DNA of 64,000 nucleotides from Dermatemys mawii (GCA_007922305.1 ML677463.1:350656-414655), one strand, 5' to 3'; positions 23,001 to 34,198 are shown, numbered from the stretch's first letter. Translations and numbers: made by a program. The notes: generated from the letters alone by a model not told the origin.

Positions 23001-24823
23001 CCCTTGCCCAGAGAGCTGGAGGCAGCATGGAGACTATTGTTATCACTTTCCTACAAAATGGAAAACTTGGCAAGAGAGTAAAGATTATTGCCTTTCTTTG
23101 GGCTCCAGCCTTCTTAAGATTGAAAACAAGGAAGAACTGGTAATCCCTTACCCTTCGCTTTCCCGAAACAACCTCAGTATTTTTGGGCAGAACTGCAAGA
23201 CATTTTTCCCCACAGCCCTGTTCCCCAACTAGTACAGATTCCTGTCCACCATGATCACTGCAGTGTGCAATGGGCCAACTCCAGTATTTGAGGTGCTTAG
23301 GACGATAATTCCTTGAGTTACCCCCAAATATAATTGACTCACACACTGTATACAACAAAACTTTGTGTACTAGTAAATGGTGTGAAAAGAAATCCTAATC
23401 CCAACTACCCTGAAGCCAAACACATTTGCAATCAATGGAAAGACACGCATTGACTTCAGCATGCTTTGCATTGGACCCCAAACTAGCAGAGGCAGCCCAT
23501 GGGGAAGGTCAGTTGGCACCAAAGGGTGAAGGTGCCTCACATCCCTCCACAACTCTTGGACTGCACTATGAAGCAGTAATGACAGGGCCTGAGGGGAACC
23601 TCATCCAGTATCTCCAGTTGGAAGGATGGTGGCTGGTCTATGGAGTGACCCTAGAGGGAGAGAAGAGAAAAGTTGCAACAAAAATGTTACTGAATTTTCT
23701 ATAAAATCTGTGGGTCTATTAACTGGGAGAAAAAAATTAATAAATCTAACTCTTCCGGGACAGTTATAGGCAGGGAAGGAAGCTCAGCACATGGACTCTG
23801 TTCAGGACTCCTCAGTCACATTGCATGTCCTGATAGCCATACAGTGATAAAACGGCCCAATAGGGTGGATTGGAGTTAAATGATTTGATTATGTTCGCAT
23901 ACAGGATTTCATAAAGTCAGTGACATATACTTACCACTGGATTGGACTATCCCGTAAGGCAGACAATGAGCCCTGGGAGTGGGATGATGACACAGTTCTC
24001 AGCAGTGACCTGTAAGTGATGCTCGGTGAAAGAAACTGTTCCCTTCTGTCTGGGTTTGCTATCTATGTTTTACAAGCAGAAGGCTTGAATGTGGCTTTTA
24101 TGCCACAGCCAAGCATAGGGGCTATGTACAGCTGCACGGCCCCTGAGAAACACTGGAGAAATGGTGCCCTCAGGTTGGCAGTTTTTATCCAGGGCTCCTC
24201 CACACAGAGAGACAGATGTGGAGAGGCACAATTTGTTTAATTCATTAGGTTCATTCATTGCTCCCCCTGGCATGCCTGCTCCTCTTCACTGTATAACATT
24301 TAGTATTTTTCCTCATCTTATTCCTGCAGGACAACCGGATGAAAATGAGATCTCTGTTATGCAAGGGGGGGGGGATGAGATGCATTGGTAAAGTTATTGG
24401 GAGGGGGAGCCCTGGGCTAGAATATCAGAGTGTGCTGCAGCTATGAAGTCAGGGATATTGGCAGAGCTGGGATGAGAAGCTGTCTATCCCCGGCCTAGTT
24501 TTTTCCTACGATTTTCCTCCTGACTTTCATAAACATTAGATTCATTCCCAAATTGTTTTAGAAACTGTGCCCATCTCTCCCACCTGCTGCCCTACTAAGT
24601 GCACAATGATTACAACTGTTGGAGATTCGCACATGTCACTGGCAGGCAGTAAACTGTGCATTTCTATCCTAGGTTTACGGTCACCCAACATGGTACTCCA
24701 CATCATTGTGTAATTTTTCTCAGCAGAGGAGCCAAGTCTGATTCTTGTGATGAGCCAAACCCCTGTATTTGTGAGAAGAAAGCAGTTCACACAGACCCTA
24801 CTGCACTGGCAGAGGAAGGATGA
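19956..24823 (+). CDS. ITIM-bearing C-type lectin-like receptor, unit B (6 exons, CLEC/KLR type)
   Basis: Exons are 19956-20046, 20447-20545, 21055-21159 (stalk), 22988-23139, 23905-24011 and 24673-24823; they sum to 705 nt, giving 234 aa. Residues 6-11 are VTYTEV, an ITIM. The membrane span is at about 39-62. The stalk (64-98) is Gln/Pro-rich with sequon NFS at 73. The lectin domain spans 105-218 with cysteines 105, 116, 133, 197, 210 and 218 in the canonical pattern, plus an extra C216. WIGLSR (161-166), PWEW and CICEKK recall the Dectin-1/OLR1/CLEC cluster more than KLRG1. The first two exons and intron 1 are close copies of unit A, so this gene joins a KLRG1-like front to another lectin clade. 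The stalk acceptor is weak and is the least certain splice. Confidence 0.68.
20447..20545 (+). CDS. unit B exon 2: transmembrane segment
   Basis: The acceptor is TTGGCTTTAG|AT and the donor AAGT|GTAAGT, with length 99 nt, phase 1 to 1. It encodes PPWRIIAVILGILYLV and onwards. The last base T would create TGA if joined directly to the lectin exon at 22988, so an intervening exon is required. Confidence 0.8.
21055..21159 (+). CDS. unit B exon 3: stalk (inferred)
   Basis: Acceptor GCAAG|TT and donor TGGAG|GTAACT bound 105 nt that restore phase 1 to phase 1. The encoded 35 residues are hydrophilic, run through QPGNIYQQQQTKTPSQ, and join in frame to both neighbours. A better-looking acceptor 8 bp downstream (TTTTCCAG) would produce an immediate TGA at the junction. 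Confidence 0.5.
21160..22987 (+). other. unit B intron 3, nothing recognised
   Basis: This non-coding AT-rich sequence includes a C-rich tract at 21360-21480. I see no lectin exon and no repeat that I can name. Confidence 0.4.
22988..23139 (+). CDS. unit B exon 4: first third of lectin domain
   Basis: The acceptor is TTTTCTTTTCAAG|GA and the donor CTG|GTAATC. Length is 152 nt, identical to the corresponding exon of units A and D. It encodes CPESWRQHGDYCYHF and SSLLKIENKEEL. Confidence 0.85.
23905..24011 (+). CDS. unit B exon 5: middle of lectin domain
   Basis: The acceptor is TCGCATACAG|GAT and the donor GACCT|GTAAGT, with length 107 nt, phase 0 to 2. It encodes YHWIGLSRKADNEPWEWDD. Confidence 0.85.
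24673..24823 (+). CDS. unit B exon 6: end of lectin domain and stop
   Basis: The acceptor is TTTCTATCCTAG|GT and the stop TGA ends at 24823. It encodes HHCVIF, SDSCDEPNPCICEKK and a 14-residue tail. A homologue with its 3' flank survives at 58755. Confidence 0.83.
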
Positions 24824-27129
24824 AAAACCGTACCAACCATTTTCTGGTGCATCTTGATTCCTCAACACAAAGATAACCCTTGGTTTAATCCCCGTCCCTT
24901 GGTCAATATGTCACCTTTGTTGTTTACTGCCATTTGCAATCATATTCAAATACTTTGTTGTGATCACAAAAATGTTGAATATTTGCAAAAAGAACATAGG
25001 TATTCAGAATTAGCAATACCAGCTTCATTTGATAAACCCCGTCCCTTTGGACTAGTGAACAGCCAATCAGAGCACCCTTGCTACTCTCTCATTAGCCCAA
25101 ATTGTGGTATATTTAGCCATGAAGCTGTGATGCCCTTTTTTCCTGTGTATTGAACCTGGAAATTTATAACAACCCTGCCTTTCTTCAGAGAGAGCAGCCA
25201 TTTTGTTCTCAGAGTTACCCTAGCATGTTATGGAATAAGCAGGCACACCATTGTGGTGTCTGATAAAGTGGGTCTTCGCCCACGAAAGCTTATGCTCTAA
25301 AATATCTGTTAGTCTTTAAGGTGCTACAAGACTCTTTGTCTCTTTTGCCGACCCAGACTAACACGGCTACCCCTCTGATGTTGTGGTGGGGGCATCCCAG
25401 GTTCATTAAGTGGCTTCCCCAAGCCACTTGCCTGAGAGAACCCTGCTTGCCTCCCCAAGGTGCAAGCACCAGTTTCCCTTCCTCAGCGTTAGTCCCACGA
25501 ACAAATGCTGCATTCAGCTATAAATCAACAGTTGAGACAAACCCTTGATTATTATAAAGGGGGGTCATTCAGGAGCCTTCATGGGGTGCCCACATACCTC
25601 CATCCACAGCAATGGCCTAGCATCCTGAATGTCCAATGCCTAGATACAGAGAGAGTTGCTCTGTAACTCAATTAAGGGGAGAGATGGGCATGAAACTTTT
25701 TTCCTTTGCTATGAAAATTTTTTAGATTAAAAAAAAATCCTTTCCCAAATCAGGATGGAAAGTCAAAATCTCTATATTTTCCCTCACCAAATATCCGGAA
25801 AAATGGATCAGGTCAACTGAAATGTTTAATTTAGCTTTTGACCTATTTAAATATTTAATTGTATTATGCTACAATTAGTAACTTAAATTTCAAAACTAAA
25901 AGTCATTTGACAGCTATTCCATTGGAAAGATGTTGAAACAGGGCATTTCGATAATTTTACAACTTTTTTCCACAGTTCTTTCAAAATGGAAAATTTGTTG
26001 AAACCGACTCTTTCCTGTGAACAGTTTCAGTTGTGAGGACTTGACATTTTCCAACCAAAATGTTTTGATGAAAAATTCCCAACCTATTTTAATTAAGAGT
26101 CCAAAGTGCCATCCAGCCCCAGTCTCTTGGTTCCAGATAAGGTGCTAGTCACTAATGCTTGTCTGTGGTACAAGATCAAGGAATCAATCCCTACCCCTGC
26201 TGCTCTGCCTGGCACCCATCTCCGTGTGCTAGTGAGAACTCATCTAAGCTGTGGCTCCAGCCTGCTCCTTGGTTCAATCTGCTAGCCCCACATCCAGGCT
26301 GTTTGAGCCTGTTCTGTTCTTTAGCAGCAGCAGCAACATGTACCCAAGCTTCTGCTTTCTCCACTCCTGGCCTGTAGTTAGGCAGGGTTCAGTCCCTTCA
26401 CTGGAGTGATGTTCCTCTCTTCCAGTAGGAGGTGGACTGACAGCAGGGAGTCAGGGCAGAGTTTTATTCCTATTCCTCTAACCAACATCTCTTTGTGGCG
26501 AGCTGTCTTCTTCACACATCCTCTCATCAATTGTACTCATGGGGATGGGACTGGCCTGTTCTCACAGTTGCTGCTCTATGGAGCGGGGGTTCCATCACAT
26601 ACTCTCTGCTGGAGATTTCAATTTTGTTCTTGCTCTAAAATAAAACTCATTTTAGACTAAATTTATGGTGATCTTTGTGTTTGGAAAAAATATAAAAATA
26701 TAAAATAATCAACTACCAGTCCCATTATTATCAATGAAACATTATTTTAAGGGGCACTATCAAGCTAATAAATATGGTACTTAGATAACTATAACCCCTT
26801 TGGAGAGGGTACTCCTCAAATACCACACTGAGTATCTAGGGGATTCCCCTCTGGACTACAGCAGCAATGGTGGCAGAAGTTCAGGATGCTGTTTCCCACA
26901 TTGCTGACAGTCCAGAGCAGAGAGAGAACTGGGTAGCAACACAACCAGAACCAATCACAAACCAGAACTCAGAGACAAAGAGTTCCATTTTACTTTTGTT
27001 GTTGGCTCTGTTTGGAGTGTAACAGGGAAAGAAGCATCACAGGGAGGTCCCTTCTACCCTCCACATTCTTACCCGAGGGAAGACATTGAGTCCTTTTCGG
27101 AGTTCCGGGACATTGAACAGTATCATCTA
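24824..27129. other. 3' flank of unit B, mostly non-coding
   Basis: Apart from the dispersed repeat at 25195-25385, I see no exon. Open frames are short and without family features. The tract ends at the assembly gap. Confidence 0.4.
25195..25385 (+). repeat. dispersed repeat (TTAGTCTTTAAGGTGCTACAAG family)
   Basis: The segment carries 'cccacgaaagcttatgctct', 'gttagtctttaaggtgctac' and 'ccagactaacacggctaccc'. Copies lie at about 1030-1075, 33395-33482 and 62336-62455 (+), and at 41173-41275 and 49590-49720 (inverted). Confidence 0.75.
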
Positions 27130-27529
27130 NNNNNNNNNNNNNNNNNNNNNNNNNNNNNNNNNNNNNNNNNNNNNNNNNNNNNNNNNNNNNNNNNNNNNNN
27201 NNNNNNNNNNNNNNNNNNNNNNNNNNNNNNNNNNNNNNNNNNNNNNNNNNNNNNNNNNNNNNNNNNNNNNNNNNNNNNNNNNNNNNNNNNNNNNNNNNNN
27301 NNNNNNNNNNNNNNNNNNNNNNNNNNNNNNNNNNNNNNNNNNNNNNNNNNNNNNNNNNNNNNNNNNNNNNNNNNNNNNNNNNNNNNNNNNNNNNNNNNNN
27401 NNNNNNNNNNNNNNNNNNNNNNNNNNNNNNNNNNNNNNNNNNNNNNNNNNNNNNNNNNNNNNNNNNNNNNNNNNNNNNNNNNNNNNNNNNNNNNNNNNNN
27501 NNNNNNNNNNNNNNNNNNNNNNNNNNNNN
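27130..27529. other. assembly gap of 400 N
   Basis: A run of exactly 400 undetermined bases. The round number suggests an estimated or default gap size. A lectin exon could be hidden here. Confidence 0.98.
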
Positions 27530-27574
27530 CTGCATTCAAACATGTAGTTAACTTGGCTACATGTTTGAATGCAG
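27530..27574. repeat. perfect 18-bp inverted repeat at gap edge
   Basis: CTGCATTCAAACATGTAG (27530-27547) and its exact reverse complement (27557-27574) are separated by 9 bp. The left arm touches the gap. Confidence 0.95.
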
Positions 27575-27875
27575 CACAGAGAGCCACAGGGATGATCTTA
27601 CCATCCTTCATGTGAATACTTTTAAGAACATCCTTGTTTATTTAATTTTCTATTTTATTATAAGATGGACACTGACTTCAGTGCTGCATCCCCCATCAAA
27701 GACTGAGCCTAAATTCACTATCTGTGAAGGAAAGTACTGTAAGGGAGCACTTGGTGTTTTTAGCAGCTGTAATGGTTGGATGGATACAGTTTATGTATTG
27801 TTGTTTTTGTCTTTTATTATCCTTATTCCCTTTTCCACTGTCCTTATCCTGAGTTCACAATAACTAATAAAGCCC
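27575..27875 (+). other. open frame with hydrophobic end and AATAAA, uncertain
   Basis: A frame open to 27863 encodes a hydrophobic segment (LVYLIFYFII), a Cys-containing middle and a second hydrophobic end. AATAAA at 27866-27871 follows the stop at once. It might be a terminal exon entering from the gap or an old repeat. I do not recognise it. Confidence 0.25.
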
Positions 27876-28639
27876 CAGTTCCTGTTTTATTACTCTGGGA
27901 GTTGGGATAGTTATTTTATTTTTGTGTGCTCTGACTGACACTCTTCTGTATGAGATTGGGTGTCAGATATTTTCCCAAGGAAAAGACCCTCTGTGGCCTT
28001 TACACTAGGAGGGATTTCCTTGAGTGGAGGCACCAGGTGCCTCTGCAGGTTAACCTAGGACCCATAACCCAGAGGAGAAATGAGAGAAGACTGCAATGCT
28101 CCAGGGATGGGGTAATATATAATAATAGTTCATTCGAAATAGCAAATGCTGACAGTGAATACCTTAACACAATACTGCTCCCTTAGAGCCTCTTCTTAAC
28201 ATGACATCAATGAGTAATGTTGCCACTTCTCAGGTAAAAACAATCAGGACATCCAGGAGGATCCTGAGCCCACAAAACTGGATAGCTGACATTGTGTACC
28301 GAACACCCTTACAGATTTACCGGCAATTCTACCTTAAAAACGAATAATTCTTGGAAGACTTGTGCAAGCAGCAGCCCTCTCAGTGAGGGTATGTCTATGC
28401 TATAGGCTTATCCTGTGGTTTTATATGTTTTAGGCCAACCCCCCTTTCTATCCACACACAAGTCCTTAAGCATGTGCTTATATATGCTTTGAATCCATAC
28501 TCACTTGCATGGCCAGGGGCATGAATTAAAGCCTGGGTTTTGCTTTAATGTCCAGTCCTACCTGCACACTTTGCAGTGAGGAGGCAATTACAGTACACAT
28601 TCCTGAGTTCATGATTATGGAGTCCTTCAACATCATCCC

Positions 28640-28799
28640 AAAATTCATAAAATTGGAAGGGACCTCAGGTTAAACCTGCTGCTCAAAGCAGAGCTAATCC
28701 CTATTTTTGCCCCATAGTCTTAAATGGCCCCTTTAAGGATTGAATTCATAACCCTGGGTTTAGCAGGTCAATGCTCAAACCACCAAGCTATCCCTCCCC
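28640..28799 (-). mobile_element. tRNA-derived SINE with CR1-like tail (Cry type)
   Basis: On the minus strand the head reads GGGATAGCTTGGTGG (A-box-like) and then GGTTATGAATTCAATCC (B-box-like). The 3' part carries the CR1-like phrase 'ttaacctgaggtcccttcc'. This composition is known for cryptodiran turtle SINEs. Confidence 0.7.
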
Positions 28800-28840
28800 A
28801 CAAAAGAGCAGAAGCCATCCTCTCAATCCAGCACATGCAA

Positions 28841-28915
28841 TGGCCTGTGTGGGGCTTGAACCTATTATCTTAGTTTTATTAGCACCACACGCCAACCACC
28901 TGAGCTAGCTGATCC
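28841..28915 (-). pseudogene. tRNA-Ile(AAU)-like pseudogene or tRNA-derived head
   Basis: The minus strand shows GCTAGCTCAGGTGGTTGG in the D-arm region, GTGGTGCTAATAA around an AAT anticodon, and GGTTCAAGCCCC in the T arm. These match the layout of eukaryotic tRNA-Ile. The acceptor stem pairs poorly (GGATCAG against ACAGGCC), so it is not expected to be functional. Confidence 0.6.
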
Positions 28916-30110
28916 ACTAAGAGTGTGCAGCATTTGTATGTTCCAGACCTTCAACTTACTCACTTTTCACTTCACTGTGTAGTGAAGGCTACCTGTTGGT
29001 TTATATATTCCTAGTTGGCATTCAACCCACATTTGCCAGCTCTTGTGAATTAATCACAAGTCATAAGATTTTAGTGCCTATAGGAGGAGCTCTTGGAATA
29101 ACACAAGAAGCTTGTCCAGTCCCATGATTTTTAAAAATGCTCAAGTCAAACTAGCAACTTTTCTCCCCCAACTTTTCCTTCCCCAAATCCCACAATCTCA
29201 GTGCTTCCCCTCTGCCCAAGCCCTAGGAGCCTTTCTTCTCCTGGGCAGCGAGAGGGAACAATAATTAAAAAAAAAAAGAATTATTTTTACTTATTTGGAC
29301 AATTAATTATAATAAAAGAGAAAAATGTTGCATTGCTGTCAATATTTTTGAGAATTGCTAGTTATTTATGGCAAGCAATGCTGGGACTGTAAACTTGAAT
29401 CTTTGGATTAGTACAAGCTAAATTGTTAAATTGGATTCTTTTATTAGTAACGAGGACCAAATCAAACCATGCAAATGTTAAGATAAGGAATCTTGGCTGC
29501 TAGAATATTTAACCCAGTAAATAAAATATGGATGATGACAGTTTTCTTGCAAAAGGTTAAACCAGTATATACCGGTTTTAGTGGGACATTATCACTTATA
29601 TGAATGATCGATATAAGCTTTTTCATAGAAACATAATCATTAGGGGAACATTTATAGAATTGTAAAGGGGGTATTCCAGAATTGTAAGAGGGTATAAGGA
29701 TAAAGGTATCGGGGTAGGGTGGGATGGAGACAGGATCACTCATTGACTCTCTGGCTGAATGATCCATTATTTAGTCAGAGTGAAACAAATTTGACAGGAG
29801 AGGTTGAGGATGAGCTGCTGCTCTTTGGTGCAAGGCAATTTTCTGGGGGGTATTGTGAAGTGGTTAACAAGACTTATTATACTGTGAAAATTCTGCACTG
29901 CAGAAACTGTGAGAAATGACTGATTGCTGGAGATGGAAACAGAGAGTCCATTCAGTTGGGGGGAAACTACTGAAAGACACTAAAACACATGGGTGTAATG
30001 ATCTCTTCCCACCTATAATTCTTCAGTACCAAAGATTTTAAGCACACATAAAAAGATCATGCATGATGGAAGAAGAAAAGAGAGGATTAAAAAAGGCCTG
30101 ATAATTATAT
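28916..30110. other. no gene seen
   Basis: AT-rich spacer with no lectin exon and no repeat that I can name with confidence. Confidence 0.35.
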
Positions 30111-30203
30111 CTGAATAATCTTAGCTCTTAGAGTCAAATGTTGCTTTGTTATGAGTGCTCTGTGTAAAGGCAGGTCATCTCAAAATAGCAGCACAAGTCT
30201 GGC

Positions 30204-30222
30204 ACTTCCTCTGTGGTTTTAA
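30204..30222 (+). promoter_or_regulatory. ETS plus RUNX site heading unit C
   Basis: ACTTCCTCTGTGGTTTTAA has the ETS core and a full RUNX TGTGGTTT. The surrounding 150 bp ('tctcaaaatagcagcacaag' and later 'ataggctactg') match 60780-60900, so units C and F share a promoter ancestor. Confidence 0.5.
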
Positions 30223-30697
30223 CCAGAATATTAAAAAAATATATATATGTCACGTATAGGCTACTGCTGTGCTTCTTGCAACAGGACCATCAGACTTTAA
30301 TCCTCCCACAACAAGTCTCTTTAAGTCAGACCTTGTTGTGGGAGAATTAAAGGAGGTGATGTCTGAATTCTACTCTCCTTTCTGAAACCTACTCATACCA
30401 GAATAAAGAACCATTTTCTCTCTGTTTTGCCTGATTGTGATAGTCAACGCCATGAAGTCATGACTTATCCTTAACTGTCCATATTTATTTACCGTCCCAG
30501 AGCCTTAAAATCTTTTCTGTCCAGTGGAGGAATTCCACTGAACATGAAGAGGTTGAGCAGCTAGTATTTGAGAAGATGACATCTAAAAATGCTTTTTAAA
30601 AAAACAGAACTAAAATATGGTCTGCATATAGAAGAATGTAATGCATAGTAGCTTGCTTTCACTGAAGTCAACTGGAGTACACCTATTGACTTCATTA

Positions 30698-30721
30698 GGA
30701 GCAGGAGCAGGAGCAGGAGCA
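30698..30721 (+). repeat. GGAGCA hexanucleotide repeat
   Basis: Four tandem copies of a GGAGCA-type hexamer. Confidence 0.85.
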
Positions 30722-31271
30722 GACTTTAAATTAAGGAAATAGCCCTGGATATGTCAAATGTGTTTATAAATATGTGTTGCAGATCACAGTTCAATTTATT
30801 TGAAACATGTAAAGTGAAATTTTACATTCCAAGATTATCAGAAGCAGAATGCATGAGTCATAAGGATAATCGAGTAGATGTGCTATCTGAACTGGTGAAC
30901 TAGTGATTTTCACAACTTGGCTTTTTTAACTGTAATTTCTGACTACAGAGAATACACAAAGGTTTATATTAGTCACTTGAACAACTTTCAGTGTAGTTAA
31001 CATTTTGAGGTAGTACTACAAAGAGGAGGGAAAAAAGGTGATAAGATGCATGTACTGAATTCATAGATGTTGGTTGATCCCAGTACACTGACAGGTTGCT
31101 GAAGACCACTGTACTAAAGGACTAAACTTTTTAATACAAAAGTCCTGCCATTCCCAGCATATTGCAGTGGTAGTCTCATAGCTCTATTGGATGTTAATCA
31201 GAACCATCTACCTTGTCAGTGCACTGAATGGAATTCTTTATTTCTATGCCATAAGGCACTAGAATCAAACA

Positions 31272-33164
31272 ATGAGGTGGTAACCTACACAGAACTGAAA
31301 TACCATAAGGCTTCTGAGCAGCAGAGGATACAAAGGACTACGAACCCGCAGAGCAAAGGTACTATGTGCTGCAAGCTGCTGACTCCATATTTACTGCTGT
31401 TTAATTGTCCATAGTCTAACACCAACTGTATGAGAACATTAAAAACAAAACTCTGCATGAAGCTTCATGAGTTAAATATCCAGCATCAAGACATTCAAGG
31501 GCTGAGATGCCCACAAGCATTATCCACCTGGCCACCTTGCACATTCTTCATATTAAAATATAAAAGTAATTCTGAATGTAAGTGGTGTAGGAGAATTGGG
31601 ACCAGATGATTCTCAGCCACTGATGAATGTTTGAGGGGAGAGGAGCAGAGCATGCCAGGAGTGCCCTGCCTTCTGTCCCCAACCATAGTGGCTAGGCATT
31701 CTCTTCACAGGTGCAGGGTCTATTCGCTTGTAGGGCACACAGAGGCATTAGCCATCCCATGTTGGGTGGAGAGGGAGACACAGCTATGGCCTTATCTAGC
31801 CTCCACCCCATTAGGTAACACAGGAGAGCAGCTCCACCGTCCTATACAATGGTGCAGCGAGTGCTCTCCCCTTGCACACTTGAGAGCTCAGGAAGGGACT
31901 GTGCTTCAGGAAACATGATCCCCACCCAAACCTCCTGCTGGGGAGGCTCCACACTGGCCCAACACAGGGCTATCCTAAAAGGCACAGCTGAGTCCTTAAT
32001 GCTTTTTTTAAAGGTGCCCTTGAAAGTGTAACTCCCACAATAAAGAAGAGTCCTTTTTAGTCTTCTTAGAATGCTTTGTTCTGAGCCTCCTTATCCTTAC
32101 CCCACCTTAATGAGTGTATGCAATACACTCCTTCACAAATTGCTTAATAGAAGCAATTTTGTCATTTGCATGGAGTTTCAAATGGACAGTCAGGGGAGCT
32201 GATTTTATTCACTTCCTTCATAAGCCTGAACAAAGCACTTCACTTTTCTCTGTTTCACTTTCCCCATCTGTAAAATGCAGATACAACTTTCCCAACTTTT
32301 TAAAATGCTACAGTTGAAAAGCTCCATATAAGTGCTAAGGTGGAAGGAATATCGCTTGATGATGTTCTGCTAGGACCCCAGAACACAATTCTCATGTAAA
32401 TCTGCCTCCTTAGTAAAGCTTCATTAAATCTAGATCCTGCTATGGAAGCATCCCCACCTTTGTGACCTTAATCAAGAAAAGAGTTTTTGTTCCGTAGTTC
32501 AAGATCCCTGATAGCCTGAATATGTGTAAGGGCAGATGAATGAATACTTGTGTGTGGTCAAGCTGCGTATCAGTACTACAGAGAATAAGTAGAGGTGTAC
32601 CTTATATACAGTCTTGTGGATAAATTTTGTACAATTTAATAAAAATTTAGCAATTTTTCTATTTTTTTTAACCATTGTATGGAATGTAATTAATAGAGAA
32701 TTGTATTCTTTATATAAGATGGTTAAAAAAGAGTTTAGTGAAGATCTCATTCTCTACCAAATGCTATAAGGTTATAAAATATTGTTTAAATAAGCCCTTC
32801 TCAAACTCTATACACCTGTATTGGTTTCATCAGTTTAAATTCCATAGGACTTTACAATAAGAGCAGAGACAGAAAAAGAACATTGTTGCATGAGTAAGAC
32901 AAAAATACATCTAGGGCTTATGCCTACTGTGATGGCTTGGGATCACAGAAACCCCCTTAGGAGCTGCCAACTGATGTGCCAAGACATCACAGCCTAGTTT
33001 GGGGTTTAAAAGCGTTTTCCCTCAGAATTCTGTACTTCTCCCTTTTCTCTCTCTCAAATTCTTCTGCTCCTTCTCCTGCATGGGGGCTCCTAGCTGGGAT
33101 TTTAGGGATCTTCTCCTGGGTTTTGCTGATAGCAGTGGGAGTCTTGGCTGCCAACAGTGACTGA
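31272..33164 (+). pseudogene. unit C: KLRG1-like receptor relic (exons 1 and 2 only)
   Basis: Exon 1 (to 31358, donor AAAG|GTACTA) still encodes VVTYTELKYHKASEQQR, with an intact ITIM VTYTEL. However, about 7 nt are missing net between the ancestral ATG (31272) and the ITIM, so that ATG reads into TAA after three codons, and I found no upstream in-frame ATG. Exon 2 (about 33061-33164) encodes a membrane span (WGLLAGILGIFSWVLLIAVG), but its acceptor AG has become AA (CTCTCAAATTCT), its donor is gone, and a TGA follows. No lectin exons follow. An inactivated duplicate is the simplest reading. Confidence 0.75.
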
Positions 33165-33394
33165 GCAAAGTAGATAAGTGGGTCAGATTCTGTGCTGACA
33201 TCCTCCTTGTGTAATGTCTGGACTAAACAAAGACAGTGAATGGCTCGCTAATTACAAAAGCAGTTTCTCCACTCTGGGTGTTCACACCTCCAGATCAGCT
33301 GCTGGAAGTGGGGCCCACCCTCCCTGATTGAATTTACCTTGCTATCTTGCCTGCATATTTATACCCGCCTCTGGGGATTTCCACAACGTTCATC

Positions 33395-33482
33395 TGATGA
33401 AGTAGATCTTAGCCCACAAAAGCTCATGATTCCTAAGATATGTTAGTCTATAAGGTGCTAGAAGACTCTTTGTCGCTTCTGG
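33395..33482 (+). repeat. dispersed repeat, copy of the 25195 family
   Basis: Contains 'gttagtctataaggtgctag' and 'aagactctttgtcgcttctg', preceded by the 'cccacaaaagctcatg' segment. Confidence 0.7.
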
Positions 33483-33793
33483 AGAGTAAATCTCATGCGG
33501 TGTAAGTCAGTGAAGAGCTGCAAATGATTCGCACCTATGAAAATCAGGCCACTTATTTATATCCCTAATTATGGCTTCAGGGGGTAGGACAGGGCTAAAG
33601 CTGTTTTCTTTCATATTTTCTTCTCCCCATACACCTAAACTCATGGTGAAAACAGCACTTCCACTGGCTTGTTCTCTGTACTCTGAAAATACCCTGTTTG
33701 CAGAATTTTTAGGGACAACTGCAGCTGAAGAGCCCCTAGCATAACAGGTCTAATTAGCCACATCATCCAAGAGCCAGAAAGGGCACAGAAGCT

Positions 33794-34198
33794 TCAAGAA
33801 CCAATATGAAGCATAGGGTTTCTGGTGGATCCAGGTAGAATCATAAATTTGGAGTGTAAATCCCTGACTTCTGCCTCATGGGCCAACACATGTTCCTTGA
33901 TACAAGCATTCTCTGGAATTCTATGGGCTGATACTCTCATTGAATTTTCTGTCCACAGTGTAAGGCCTTTATTGCCTACTTTGCAAGGATTCCAGGGCTT
34001 TTCACTTACCCCTTTCTTCCTGAGTATCTGATTTTCTGCTTTGGAGTCCAACTTCGGAAATGGCGTTTTTTCTGCTTTGTGGTCATTGCAAACACTACCT
34101 GTGTTCAACCCAGATGACAATGACATAACTGCAGGTAGAATTTGGCCATTTGTGTCCCTATAAGGCATAATATATTGATTTGTAAAACTGTTCTGCAA
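33794..34198 (-). other. minus-strand open frame, unrecognised
   Basis: A 134-codon frame runs antisense to the cluster in a repeat-poor spot. Its composition is protein-like (mixed charge, four Cys, few low-complexity runs), but I recognise no domain. It might be a captured exon, a processed pseudogene or chance. Confidence 0.25.

Noticed and set aside
27086..27611. Long frames across the gap
   Set aside because: They are open only because the gap bases are undetermined.
28841..28915. Functional tRNA-Ile gene
   Set aside because: The acceptor stem does not pair and the sequence sits in a repeat-rich context, so a pseudogene is more likely.
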